64,000 nt of DNA, from assembly GCA_002401765.2 (NCBI GenBank), contig NVTY02000079.1, positions 124,001 to 188,000 on the forward strand, read 5' to 3'. This DNA is from Thiotrichaceae bacterium. Lineage in GTDB: Bacteria > Pseudomonadota > Gammaproteobacteria > SZUA-140. The notes under the pieces were generated by a model. The model was not told where the DNA came from and did not search any database. It saw only the letters and a list, made by a program, of their open reading frames with translations. Shown piece after piece: positions 54,404-64,000 of the stretch (position 1 is its first letter; each line of letters begins with the position of its first letter). A program made the translations under genes and the position numbers.

Positions 54404-55819
54404 TTGGTGAATAAAAAAGATCGCAGCAGTGGTGATGGCAACGCCGTCGAGCACCAAGAATGTGCCGCGGCGCTGGATTTAATCGCGCTTCACGAAAGAC
54501 ACCCCGATCGTTATCCATATCTACTGCAAAGTGTTGCTGCGGGCCCCGTTCAGGCACGCTTCGATATTCTCTTTGCTCATCCCGCTGAAACATTAGTACT
54601 CCAGCTCGACGGGACGTTGCAGCAAGGCGACCAGTTGCTGTCAGATAATGATTTTCTAAAACAGCTCGACGACTGGTGGCAACAAAACAGCAGTAAGAGT
54701 GACCACGCTATCGAGTTACCATTTTATGGTGGCTGGTTTCTTTACCTCGGCTATGAACTGGCCTCGCAGGTTGAGCCAAATTTAAAACTCCCGATGAAAG
54801 GCTTTGCAAAACAACTACCGGTTGCCTATGCGACACGTATTCCGGCGGCAATCATTAGAGACCACCATCACAACAAGAACTGGCTAATCGCTGAGAGTGG
54901 TCGCGCAGAACTGTTGGATGTGATGCAACGTGATGTGGGGGCATTAATGCCATCCGCGGTTAACATAGCAGAAGGTCCTTTTGTCACAGGGCTTATTGAA
55001 GATGAGCCTACACGTTACTTGAATGCCGTTAACCGGGTTAAGCAGTACATTATTGATGGTGATGTGTTTCAGGCCAATTTATCACGCGAATGGTGCGGTG
55101 AAATTGTTGATGGTGTCTCTGTTGCGGATATTTATCGCCGACTATGCCAGCAAAACCCAGCCCCTTTTGCTGGCCTTGCCTGTTACCAGGATAGTGCGGT
55201 GATTAGTTCATCGCCCGAGCGACTGGTTGACCTGAAAGATGGGCAGGTATCGACGCGTCCCATTGCTGGAACGCGTCCGCGCGCGAGCAATGACCGTGAT
55301 GACCAGGCGCTCTCAGAAGCGTTAATGCAGCACCCTAAAGAGCGCGCTGAACATATCATGCTGATTGACCTTGAGCGCAATGATCTCGGACGAGTGTGTG
55401 AACCGGGTACCATTGAAGTGGATGAATTTATGGTGCTTGAATCTTACGCTCATGTGCATCACATCGTCTCCAATGTGCGTGGGCGCAAACGCCAGGAGGT
55501 CTCACCCGGTGAAATCATTCGCGCGCTATTTCCCGGCGGTACGATCACGGGCTGCCCTAAAGTACGCTGTATGGAGATCATTGCGGAACTGGAGCAGACC
55601 ACTCGCGGCCCTTATACTGGATCGATGGGCTATCTTAATCGTGACGGCAGCATGGACCTTAATATTTTGATCCGCACCATTGTCACCGAAGGCCGCGCGC
55701 TTAGCCTACGTGCGGGTGCGGGCATCGTGGCAGACTCCAATGCCGCGGCTGAACTTATTGAGACGCGTATAAAAGCGCGCGGCCTGCTACGAGCCCTGGG
55801 CGTGAATGATGCTGATTAA
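54404..55819 (+). CDS. pabB: Aminodeoxychorismate synthase component I
   Basis: PabB converts chorismate to aminodeoxychorismate for folate synthesis, using ammonia from a PabA glutaminase encoded elsewhere. Typical motifs are FQANLSREW, SSSPERLVDL, STRPIAGTRPRA (the PIAGT of PabB), EHIMLIDLERNDLGRVCEPG and LFPGGTITGCPKVRCMEII. The start is GTG 54404, 17 bases after fabF. Length is 471 residues. It overlaps pabC by 14 bases. Confidence 0.94.
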   Translation: MVNKKDRSSGDGNAVEHQECAAALDLIALHERHPDRYPYLLQSVAAGPVQARFDILFAHPAETLVLQLDGTLQQGDQLLSDNDFLKQLDDWWQQNSSKSDHAIELPFYGGWFLYLGYELASQVEPNLKLPMKGFAKQLPVAYATRIPAAIIRDHHHNKNWLIAESGRAELLDVMQRDVGALMPSAVNIAEGPFVTGLIEDEPTRYLNAVNRVKQYIIDGDVFQANLSREWCGEIVDGVSVADIYRRLCQQNPAPFAGLACYQDSAVISSSPERLVDLKDGQVSTRPIAGTRPRASNDRDDQALSEALMQHPKERAEHIMLIDLERNDLGRVCEPGTIEVDEFMVLESYAHVHHIVSNVRGRKRQEVSPGEIIRALFPGGTITGCPKVRCMEIIAELEQTTRGPYTGSMGYLNRDGSMDLNILIRTIVTEGRALSLRAGAGIVADSNAAAELIETRIKARGLLRALGVNDAD

Positions 55820-56651
55820 CGGCATCGTAACAGACCTGTTACCTGCCAGTGATCGTGGTCTGCAATATGGCGATGGTCTATTTGAAACCATCGCGGTGGT
55901 CGGTGGTGAGCCGCAATTATGGGCTGCACATATGGCGCGCCTGACCACTGGATGTGACGCGTTACAGCTGCCTCGAGTAGCTCACGAACTATTATTGCGG
56001 GAGGCGCGACAACTCTGCGTCAAGCATAAAAAAACCATCCTGAAAATTATTATTACACGGGGAAGTGACGGTCGTGGCTACCGCTTTCCAGAAAACGTTG
56101 CAGCGACACGACTGCTCTCTGTCCATCCGTGGCCTGATTACCCGCCTGCGCATTATCAGCATGGCATTGCCGCGATGGTCTGTGATACCCGACTCGCAAG
56201 TTATTCAGCACTAGCTGGCATCAAACATCTTAATCGCCTGGAGCAGGTGCTGGCGCGCAACGAGTGGCGGGGCGATGATATTCACGAAGGATTGATGTTA
56301 GATCATCATGGCAATGTGATTGAAGGGACGATGAGCAATCTTTTTATCATCGAAGGCGACACGCTTATCACCCCGCAACTGAATGAATGCGGCATCCGTG
56401 GTGTGATGCGTGAAACGGTACTGGCACAGGCGGCTCAGCTGGATATCACAACTCGTATTGAGACTGTCTCGCTGGCGCGTTTAAAGGCGGCTTCAGCCTG
56501 TTTTGTGACCAATAGCATCATCGGCCTATGGCCGCTACGCACGCTTGATGATATAACCTATCAACCGGCTAAGGTCACACAAGAGTTGATTCAGGATCTG
56601 ATTCGGGCACTTAGCGAGCGACGCTTAATAACGGCAGTAATCTGGCGATGA
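55806..56651 (+). CDS. pabC: Aminodeoxychorismate lyase
   Basis: PabC is the PLP enzyme that releases 4-aminobenzoate and pyruvate. It belongs to the class IV aminotransferase fold. The PLP lysine lies in LAGIKHLNRLEQVLARNEW, with DRGLQYGDGLFETIAV near the start and EGTMSNLFI later. Length is 281 residues. It overlaps pabB and the following mltG. Confidence 0.93.
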   Translation: MMLINGIVTDLLPASDRGLQYGDGLFETIAVVGGEPQLWAAHMARLTTGCDALQLPRVAHELLLREARQLCVKHKKTILKIIITRGSDGRGYRFPENVAATRLLSVHPWPDYPPAHYQHGIAAMVCDTRLASYSALAGIKHLNRLEQVLARNEWRGDDIHEGLMLDHHGNVIEGTMSNLFIIEGDTLITPQLNECGIRGVMRETVLAQAAQLDITTRIETVSLARLKAASACFVTNSIIGLWPLRTLDDITYQPAKVTQELIQDLIRALSERRLITAVIWR

Positions 56652-57676
56652 TGAATGTAATTGGAAAATTAATCGGCTTTGTGCTACTGCTAGTCAGCTT
56701 TGTTGGCGGCTGGTTTATACTGGAATTCCAGACGTTCAACCGCGGTTCACTTTCCAGCACCACTTTTGAAGTGGTGAGTTACACCATTAAACCTGGCGCT
56801 AGCCTCTCCTCCGTCGCCCATGAGCTGCATCAATATGGCTTTATGGATCATCCGCGTTATTGGGTCTGGTCCGCCAGGTGGGATGGGGTTGCCGATAAAA
56901 TCAAAGCAGGGGAGTATGCGATTGCACCGCAGATGACGCCACGCGAGTTAGTGGCACTGTTTGTCTCTGGCAAGGTGATTAATTACACCTTAACCATCCC
57001 TGAAGGGTGGACCTTTCGGCAGATGATTAAGGCACTGCATCAGCATGACAAAATCAACAATACACTGCGGGGTGATGATGGAAAGATACTGGATAACGCG
57101 GCGATCATGACGCGTCTGCAATTATCAGAAAAACACCCAGAAGGAATGTTTTATCCAGACACCTATCATTTCACTAATAACACCACTGATGTCGCCGTTT
57201 TGCAGCGCGCCTTTAAACAGATGCAGCGACGCCTGGATGATGAGTGGCAAAACCGCGCGCCAAACTTACCCTATAAAAATAGTTATGAAGCGTTGATCAT
57301 GGCATCAATCATTGAAAAAGAGACCGCTGCGCCAGAAGAGCGTACACAGATTGCGGGGGTCTTTGTGCGTCGCCTGAATAAACGGATGCGGCTGCAGACC
57401 GACCCTACCGTTATTTATGGCTTAGGGGAGAGCTTTGATGGCAATATCCGCAAGCGTGATTTGAGGGCAATGAACCCGTATAACACCTATAAAATAAAAG
57501 GACTGCCACCCACGCCCATTGCGCTGCCGGGTGGTGATTCCATTTATGCCGCGCTACATCCAGCAGCGGGCACAACGCTTTATTTTGTCTCGCGTGGTGA
57601 CGGTACGCATCAGTTCTCAGATACCAATAAAGCACACAATGCAGCCGTTCGAAAGTATCAGTTAAAAAAGCGCTAA
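56648..57676 (+). CDS. mltG: Endolytic peptidoglycan transglycosylase MltG
   Basis: MltG cuts nascent glycan strands and is proposed to end peptidoglycan polymerisation. The protein has one N-terminal membrane helix (GFVLLLVSFVGGWFI), a LysM-like part (YTIKPGASLSSVAHEL) and the YceG core with SIIEKETAAPEERTQIAGV and MRLQTDPTVIYGLG, containing the catalytic glutamate. It ends KAHNAAVRKYQLKKR. Length is 342 residues. It overlaps pabC by four bases. Confidence 0.95.
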   Translation: MMNVIGKLIGFVLLLVSFVGGWFILEFQTFNRGSLSSTTFEVVSYTIKPGASLSSVAHELHQYGFMDHPRYWVWSARWDGVADKIKAGEYAIAPQMTPRELVALFVSGKVINYTLTIPEGWTFRQMIKALHQHDKINNTLRGDDGKILDNAAIMTRLQLSEKHPEGMFYPDTYHFTNNTTDVAVLQRAFKQMQRRLDDEWQNRAPNLPYKNSYEALIMASIIEKETAAPEERTQIAGVFVRRLNKRMRLQTDPTVIYGLGESFDGNIRKRDLRAMNPYNTYKIKGLPPTPIALPGGDSIYAALHPAAGTTLYFVSRGDGTHQFSDTNKAHNAAVRKYQLKKR

Positions 57677-57694
57677 GCTTAAGAGTATGAGTAG

Positions 57695-59328
<1,634 letters not shown>

Positions 59329-59373
59329 GGGCATTAACAAACTTAATTAAATAGGAGCGGATGAGCGCACACC

Positions 59374-59727
59374 ATGGCTGAAGGGAAGAAATCAAGACAA
59401 GGCATTTTATCTCTCGCAATCAAAGACAAGGGGGCGCTTTATGCCGCCTATATGCCATTTCTGCTCAGTGGCGGCATCTTTATTCCATCCAATAAGCCCT
59501 ATAAACTTGGCGATGAAGTCTTCATGTTGTTAACGCTGATGGATGAAACCGAGAAAATGCCGGTTGTGGGGAGGGTTGTGTGGATTAACCCTAGCGGTGC
59601 GCAGGGTAATCGTATCGCAGGCATCGGCGTGCAGTTTACCGATAAAGATGGTGAGTCAGTTCGCAATAAAATTGAAACCTATCTAGCCGGGGCACTAAAA
59701 TCTGAGCGCATGACACATACGATGTAA
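59374..59727 (+). CDS. pilZ: PilZ protein (type IV pilus assembly)
   Basis: This 117-residue single-domain protein matches the original PilZ of type IV pilus biogenesis: ILSLAIKDKGALYAAYMPFL, GGIFIPSNKPYKLGDEVFML, VVGRVVWINPSGAQGN and IGVQFTDKDG. It lacks the N-terminal RxxxR motif needed for c-di-GMP binding, as is known for this subtype. It sits after holB and before tatD, the conserved location. Confidence 0.93.
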   Translation: MAEGKKSRQGILSLAIKDKGALYAAYMPFLLSGGIFIPSNKPYKLGDEVFMLLTLMDETEKMPVVGRVVWINPSGAQGNRIAGIGVQFTDKDGESVRNKIETYLAGALKSERMTHTM

Positions 59728-59851
59728 ACCGTTACTGCTTAATCACTCTTTTTTCACTGATGCCATCCGGCCCTCAGCACGCTATAATCCACGTTAAAAA
59801 TTGTCGCTTTAAAGCATCGTTTAATGATATATCAACGTAGGAAACGCCCTC

Positions 59852-60634
59852 ATGTCACTGATTGACTCGCATTGTCATCTAGATCGGCTCGCACTTGAAA
59901 AAATCGGTACCGACCTAGATGGTGTGGTGGCCCAGGCAAAAGAAAATGGCGTTGAGCAGATGTTATGCGTCTCCATTAATCTTGAAAATTTCCCTGAGGT
60001 TCTTAAAATTTCCCATCGTTATGACAATATCTTTTCATCTGTTGGCGTGCATCCAAGCGATGATGGAGAAGAACCATCCCTTGAGCAGCTCATTAAACTA
60101 GCGGACGACCCTAAGATCATCGCCATTGGTGAAACCGGACTTGATTATTTTTATAACAAAGGTGACCTTGAGTGGCAGCGTGAGCGTTTCAGGGTTCATA
60201 TCCGCGCGGCGATTGCTACCAGTAAGCCGCTAATCATCCATACCCGTGAGGCAGAGGCAGATACCTTGGCCATTATGCGTGAAGAGGGTGCCGATAAAAT
60301 TGGCGGGGTGATGCACTGTTTCACCGGTTCCCTTGAAATGGCGCAGCAGTGCCTTGATCTCGGTTTCTACATTTCATTTTCAGGTATCGTTACCTTTCGC
60401 AATGCAGATGAACTGCGTGAGGTTGCCAAAATGGTGCCCGAAGATCGTATGTTGATCGAGACAGATGCACCGTATTTGACACCGGTACCGAAGCGAGGCA
60501 GACCCAACCATCCGGCACTGGTTAAGCATGTGGCGGAACATATTGCAGAACAGCGCGGTGTCACTTTTGAGCAGATTGCCAGGGTGACAAGCACTAACTT
60601 TCAGCGTCTATTTGGTACGCCGCCCATTTCATAA
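59852..60634 (+). CDS. tatD: TatD-family metal-dependent hydrolase
   Basis: TatD proteins are TIM-barrel metal-dependent nucleases. The metal ligands appear in IDSHCHLDRLALEK (HxH), AIGETGLDYFY (glutamate), PLIIHTREAE and GVMHCFTGS (histidines), and MLIETDAPYLTP (aspartate). Length is 260 residues. It ends the holB-pilZ run. A weak GGTAT/ATACC stem follows the stop. Confidence 0.93.
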   Translation: MSLIDSHCHLDRLALEKIGTDLDGVVAQAKENGVEQMLCVSINLENFPEVLKISHRYDNIFSSVGVHPSDDGEEPSLEQLIKLADDPKIIAIGETGLDYFYNKGDLEWQRERFRVHIRAAIATSKPLIIHTREAEADTLAIMREEGADKIGGVMHCFTGSLEMAQQCLDLGFYISFSGIVTFRNADELREVAKMVPEDRMLIETDAPYLTPVPKRGRPNHPALVKHVAEHIAEQRGVTFEQIARVTSTNFQRLFGTPPIS

Positions 60635-60845
60635 TTTAGGTATCCGAAATACCCGCTCCTTCGCTGTATGGTAAAGGGCTCGGAAGGTCCGTGTGAATAA
60701 CGCTCACTGTCAGCAGGTGTTCATGCGATAAAATTCCGAGTAGTATTGTCGGCCTGGTTTCGGGGTCTGGTCATGGTTTTCAGGCCAATGAAATTTGGCT
60801 TCTTAGGGGTGCGTGCCTAGCTTGCGCTTTGGTTCGGCACTGATA

Positions 60846-62153
60846 TTAGCAGCGTAGAAACCCACTCATCGCACGAATCATATAATCGTGATCTAGCGCG
60901 CCGGCGCTTTCACGGATGCTATGCATTGCCCACATGGGGTTGCCGACATCAAGTGAGCGTATCCCGGTACGTGCCGCTGACATTGGCCCAATGGTGCTAC
61001 CACAGGCGAGGTCGCTTCGATTGACAAACTTCTGATAAGGGACTTTTTCATCTTCACAGATCGAGACAAATAAGGCCTCGGTATGGGCGTCTGTAGTATA
61101 ACGTTGGTTGGTGTTGATCTTGATAACGGGGCCGTTGTTGATGATCGGTTGGTGCTCGGGTTCATGCTTGTTACTGAAATTGGGGTGCCATGCATGTGCC
61201 ATGTCTGCACTGAGCATATAACTATGGGCGATGGCCTGGTGATGGCCCTGCGGACTTTCATCCAGCGTTGTGCTGATGCGATTCAATACATCGTTTAGAA
61301 AGCTGCCATTAGCCCCTTTGGCGCTGCAGCTACCAACCTCTTCATGATCAAAGAAGGCGATGACCTGAGTGGCCGCATTCGCTCGGTCTAGCGTTTTGGT
61401 GAGGGTCAGCAACGCGGCATGGCACGAGGCGAGGTTATCTAGTTGGCTATTGGTGATGAATGCCTGGTCAAGACCAAAAAATGCCCCCGGTTGAGTATCG
61501 TAGGCAGCGAGTTCCCATGCGAGAATGTCACCTTCAGAGACCTGTAGTTGTTTGGCAACCAGCCCTTTGAAATTACCCCCATCTAGGTCGGGTTGAGAAA
61601 AAATAAGTGGCAGTTCATCCTGCGTATTAAACTTAAGGCCGCTTTTATTGACATCTCGATTAAGATGAATGGCAAGATTGGGCAGGCGTACAATGGATTC
61701 ATCAATGCGTAATAGTCGCGACTCAAATGCCTGCGTGCCACTGCCGGTCTTCACGCTGACTCGTCCTGCCAGAGAAAGGTCTCGGTCGGCAAACGTGGCG
61801 AGAATGGGGCTGCCATAAACTTCTACCCCAAGGCGTAGATAAGCCCCTCGCTTCTGTTCTGGATTGGGTTTGATGCGCAGGCCAGGGGAGTCGGTATGCG
61901 CCCCAATGATGCGATAGCCGCTTTCGCTCGGTGCTTTTGACCCGGTGACAAAGGCGATGATCGAGGATTGATCACGGATGGTGTAATAGCGCCCCCGGGT
62001 GTTTAATTGCCAGGCCTCTTTTTCTGAGAGCGCTTTAAAACCATGGGTCTGTAATAAGGCGACGGTGGACTCAACCGCATGCCATGGGCTTGGGCTGCTA
62101 TCGATATACGCTAGGAGTTGTTGTGTCTGGGTCATTTGTCTCTCGTTGGTCAT
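60846..62153 (-). CDS. apeB: M18 family aminopeptidase
   Basis: M18 enzymes are zinc aminopeptidases that favour acidic N-terminal residues. The metal-binding histidine lies in RIIGAHTDSPGLRIKPNP, the catalytic glutamate region in VIAFFDHEEVGSCSAKGANGS, and a further histidine in ADMAHAWHPNFSNKHEPEH. The length of 435 residues is typical of the bacterial form. The start may be the ATG at 62153 or the in-frame one at 62135. It lies 59 bases after cheD on the same strand and may be transcribed with it. Confidence 0.92.
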   Translation of the reverse strand: MTNERQMTQTQQLLAYIDSSPSPWHAVESTVALLQTHGFKALSEKEAWQLNTRGRYYTIRDQSSIIAFVTGSKAPSESGYRIIGAHTDSPGLRIKPNPEQKRGAYLRLGVEVYGSPILATFADRDLSLAGRVSVKTGSGTQAFESRLLRIDESIVRLPNLAIHLNRDVNKSGLKFNTQDELPLIFSQPDLDGGNFKGLVAKQLQVSEGDILAWELAAYDTQPGAFFGLDQAFITNSQLDNLASCHAALLTLTKTLDRANAATQVIAFFDHEEVGSCSAKGANGSFLNDVLNRISTTLDESPQGHHQAIAHSYMLSADMAHAWHPNFSNKHEPEHQPIINNGPVIKINTNQRYTTDAHTEALFVSICEDEKVPYQKFVNRSDLACGSTIGPMSAARTGIRSLDVGNPMWAMHSIRESAGALDHDYMIRAMSGFLRC

Positions 62154-62212
62154 GGTCTGCGAGTCATTAATTTAATATGGGTCGAACATGGGTGTCTGAT
62201 GTTGTCGAGCTC

Positions 62213-62821
62213 TCAAAAATAAGTAATGCCGTTATTTTCAATTTCTTGGTTAATTTTGGCGACATAACGCTGCTCTTCTTCCTTTATTTTTTTTGAACGA
62301 CTTTCATCCAGTGTGACTGAAAAGGCATGGCCTGTGATCGGATGATAGTAGACCTGTAGCGCACAGGTACCGCCTGTTTTTTGCTGGATAACGCGAATAC
62401 GTTCTTCTTTCAAAAAACGGTTGATAAACGCGATGTTTTTATCACCGATGTCACTTTTTATCGATGTGACCACTCTACCGCCGCCAAAGACATGGCATTC
62501 TAGACTGGTTCGATTGCCACCATTTTTCATGATTTCATTGATGAGTAGCTCCATCGCATAAAGGCCATAATTTGCATTATTAGCGGACTGACGGTCGCCA
62601 CTTGCGGTCGGGAGCTTAAAGTGATTCATACCGCCGATGTGATTGATTTTATCCCGCATACAGACCGCAATACATGAACCCAATAGTGTTGAAATGAGCT
62701 CATGGTTCCTAGAGACATAGACTTCACCCGGTAATATTTTGGCGATAAAGTTTTTTCGTGAAAAGTCCCAGTAGCGCTTAATGTGTTCAAAGTTTGGTAG
62801 GGCTTGGGGCAGGGCACTCAT
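62213..62821 (-). CDS. cheD: Chemoreceptor glutamine deamidase CheD
   Basis: CheD deamidates chemoreceptors and can interact with CheC. The protein has the full catalytic segment STLLGSCIAVCMRD with the cysteine, followed by HIGGMNHFKLP with the histidine and a downstream threonine-bearing GGTCALQVYY. The N-terminal ~35 residues (FEHIKRYWDFSRKNFIAKIL) are an extension seen in many gammaproteobacterial CheD proteins. Length is 202 residues. No other che gene is nearby. An upstream sigma-28-like promoter supports a chemotaxis role. Confidence 0.93.
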   Translation of the reverse strand: MSALPQALPNFEHIKRYWDFSRKNFIAKILPGEVYVSRNHELISTLLGSCIAVCMRDKINHIGGMNHFKLPTASGDRQSANNANYGLYAMELLINEIMKNGGNRTSLECHVFGGGRVVTSIKSDIGDKNIAFINRFLKEERIRVIQQKTGGTCALQVYYHPITGHAFSVTLDESRSKKIKEEEQRYVAKINQEIENNGITYF

Positions 62822-62858
62822 GATGCAGTCTGTTCCTTGGGTTTTATTTCATTTTTAT

Positions 62859-62886
62859 TTATCGGGTTAAATGGTAGAAGACTTGA
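62859..62886 (-). promoter_or_regulatory. Candidate sigma-28 (FliA) promoter of cheD
   Basis: On the minus strand the sequence is TCAAGTCT, a 12-base spacer, then CCCGATAA. The -10 matches GCCGATAA at seven of eight positions. The predicted start is about 30 bases before the cheD ATG, with AAGGAA in between. cheD is a plausible FliA target, which makes this site a useful anchor for the others. Confidence 0.5.
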
Positions 62887-62949
62887 GGATTACTGCTGGG
62901 GAAGCCATTTTCTATTCCAGCACGCTCTGCTTAAGCTGCTTTACTAGGG

Positions 62950-63524
62950 ATGAAAAATAATAATCGACAGTTTATGCACCAGGATCACCATGCGAGTGGC
63001 ATGCCATTTCCACTGATATTGTTGCTGGATAATGTGAACAACCCTGCCAATGTGGGGGCGCTGTTGCGCCTCGCTGATGCGCTGGGTGTCGCTCGTCTTC
63101 TGTTGTGTGGTGATACGGCGAGGCCGCCTAATCGGCGTCTGTCACGGACATCCCGCGCTACAGATAAGATGGTTAGCTATGACGTGTTTGATGATCTTGA
63201 TGGCGCGGTGGTGAGTGTGCGCGAACAGGGATACCGATGGTTGCATTGGCGCTTGCGACGCAGAGTGTCGATTTAAAAACGCTTGATTATGGCGAGATGG
63301 ATCGTATTTGCTTGATTCTTGGCAGTGAGCAGTGCGGGGTAAGCCCGTCGCTGCTTGAAATTGCAGACCATACAGTCCATATTCAGATGTTAGGGTTGAA
63401 TTCTTCGATGAACGTAGCGATTGCCTGCTCCATCGCTGTTTATGAAATGACACGGCATCTAGCGGGGGCAATTAGTGTGCCCGGATTGAGTAATCGTATT
63501 GAGGGTGGGGATGAAAAAGCTTAA
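62950..63524 (+). pseudogene. TrmH/SpoU-family RNA methyltransferase gene with a frameshift
   Basis: The first frame (62950-63276) encodes the start of a SpoU methyltransferase (LILLLDNVNNPANVGALLRLADALGV, ATDKMVSYDVFDD). It then runs into an unrelated arginine-rich tail. The second frame (from 63237) continues the domain: MVALALATQSVDLKTLDY, LILGSEQCGVSPSLLEIAD and the SAM-binding knot LNSSMNVAIACSIAVYEM. Joining the frames at REQGYR/MVAL restores a normal ~190-residue protein. A single missing base near 63236 explains it. This may be a true mutation or a sequencing error; no slippery run is present. Confidence 0.87.
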
Positions 63525-63771
63525 AAATGAAGTTGAATTAATCAAGGCGGCCATTATTGCAGGCGTGCGTTATGCCGAGGCGCGTGGTGCGGCAGAGTTT
63601 GATAGTGCGGACTCGGCGAACGACAAAGCACTCTACATCTATCGCTTGCTGGTGCATGACAAATTGATTCAGGCGATGCCTGAAGACCAAGTCTCGCAGA
63701 AGTCGGTTAAACACAAGCTCGCGATCTGGTATTCAAAACAGTTGCCAGGTGAGCACCCGCTATTGCAATAA
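63511..63771 (+). CDS. DUF5062 family protein
   Basis: The ATG at 63511 has GGGTGGGG directly upstream and is preferred over the tracked TTG at 63499. The 86-residue cytoplasmic helical protein has the DUF5062 pattern: VELIKAAIIAGVRYAEARG, ANDKALYIYRLLVHDKLIQAMP and a C-terminal HKLAIWYSKQLP. No function is known. Its start overlaps the end of the methyltransferase second frame by 14 bases. Confidence 0.8.
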   Translation: MKKLKNEVELIKAAIIAGVRYAEARGAAEFDSADSANDKALYIYRLLVHDKLIQAMPEDQVSQKSVKHKLAIWYSKQLPGEHPLLQ

Positions 63772-63776
63772 ATGCA

Positions 63777-64000
63777 TTATTCGTCCGGTTTGATAGTGGT
63801 TTCAATTGGTGTTGTAAGCGGTTTTGCTGCGTTCAGGGTGATAATATAATCGACAACGACCTTCAAATCCTCATCATTGATTGAACCTTGCTGCGGTGGC
63901 ATCCGTTTTCCGCCCGTGATCTGGTCCCAGCGCCCCGCACTGCCAGAACGAATAATGGCGGTGAGCTGTGCATGTGCATCGGGTACCCCTTGATAGCGCT
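63777..64000 (-). CDS. C-terminal part of a c-type cytochrome, cut by the window edge
   Basis: The minus-strand frame is open to the window end and not in the ORF track. It reads VPDAHAQLTAIIRSGSAG, WDQITGGKRMPPQQGS and NDEDLKVVVDYIITLNAAKP before a TAA stop. The methionine in RMPPQ fits the sixth haem ligand of class I cytochromes, and the DEDLKVVVDYI helix is the usual last helix. The CxxCH motif lies outside the window. It is probably a soluble electron carrier, or the haem domain of a larger protein. Confidence 0.75.
   Translation of the reverse strand, partial: RYQGVPDAHAQLTAIIRSGSAGRWDQITGGKRMPPQQGSINDEDLKVVVDYIITLNAAKPLTTPIETTIKPDE

Overview
This window is a stretch of chromosome from a gammaproteobacterium. 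Several conserved gammaproteobacterial gene orders support this: uvrC-pgsA-tRNA(Gly,Cys,Leu), rimP-nusA-infB-rbfA-truB-rpsO-pnp, sdhCDAB-sdhE-ygfX, yceD-rpmF-plsX-fabHDG-acpP-fabF-pabBC-mltG-tmk-holB-pilZ-tatD. Base composition is moderate (near 48% G+C by eye). A c-type cytochrome, a haem-bearing SUMF1 protein, a family 5 uracil-DNA glycosylase and many HDOD signalling proteins suggest an environmental, respiring, motile lineage. I cannot name the genus.

Layout. Bases 1-10.5 kb hold signalling and envelope genes: the tail of a probable EAL-HDOD protein, a YadGH-type ABC exporter, a ComFB-domain protein, a response regulator, a secreted ankyrin protein, an orphan solute-binding lipoprotein, an HDOD protein, small secreted proteins, an Rsd/AlgQ-type sigma regulator and a DUF6763 protein. 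Bases 10.8-14.3 kb hold UDG-uvrC-pgsA and three tRNA genes. Bases 14.3-18.9 kb are an accessory, decayed segment: an IS3-family remnant beside tRNA-Leu, a Sel1-repeat lipoprotein with a 669-bp internal tandem duplication, a truncated sensor remnant and a small helical-repeat secreted protein. Bases 18.9-24.1 kb hold a beta-propeller protein, yegQ(trhP) and two SUMF1 (formylglycine-generating-enzyme-like) proteins, the first carrying two haem c motifs.

Bases 24.1-33.0 kb are the translation/RNA operon, with a clear sigma-70 promoter and a leader terminator hairpin. Bases 33.3-41.0 kb are accessory again: a DUF1456/RRM pair, a vWA lipoprotein gene broken by an internal deletion, a three-gene unit of unknown role, three tandem HDOD paralogues and ygfZ. 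Bases 41.1-45.0 kb encode succinate dehydrogenase and its flavinylation factor. A stand-alone acetolactate-synthase-like TPP enzyme follows, then the fatty-acid, folate and DNA-replication run (47.3-60.6 kb). The end holds apeB, cheD, a frameshifted TrmH/SpoU methyltransferase, a DUF5062 protein and the tail of a cytochrome c.

The most notable pattern is regulatory. The response regulator, the single HDOD gene, the triple-HDOD operon and cheD lie far apart, yet each has an upstream sequence resembling a flagellar sigma-28 (FliA) promoter, with a shared CGATA core at -10. This suggests the HDOD proteins belong to a motility/chemotaxis regulon. The diheme-SUMF1 fusion, which keeps a CxxxxC pair at the position of the FGE copper site, is the best candidate for unusual biochemistry.
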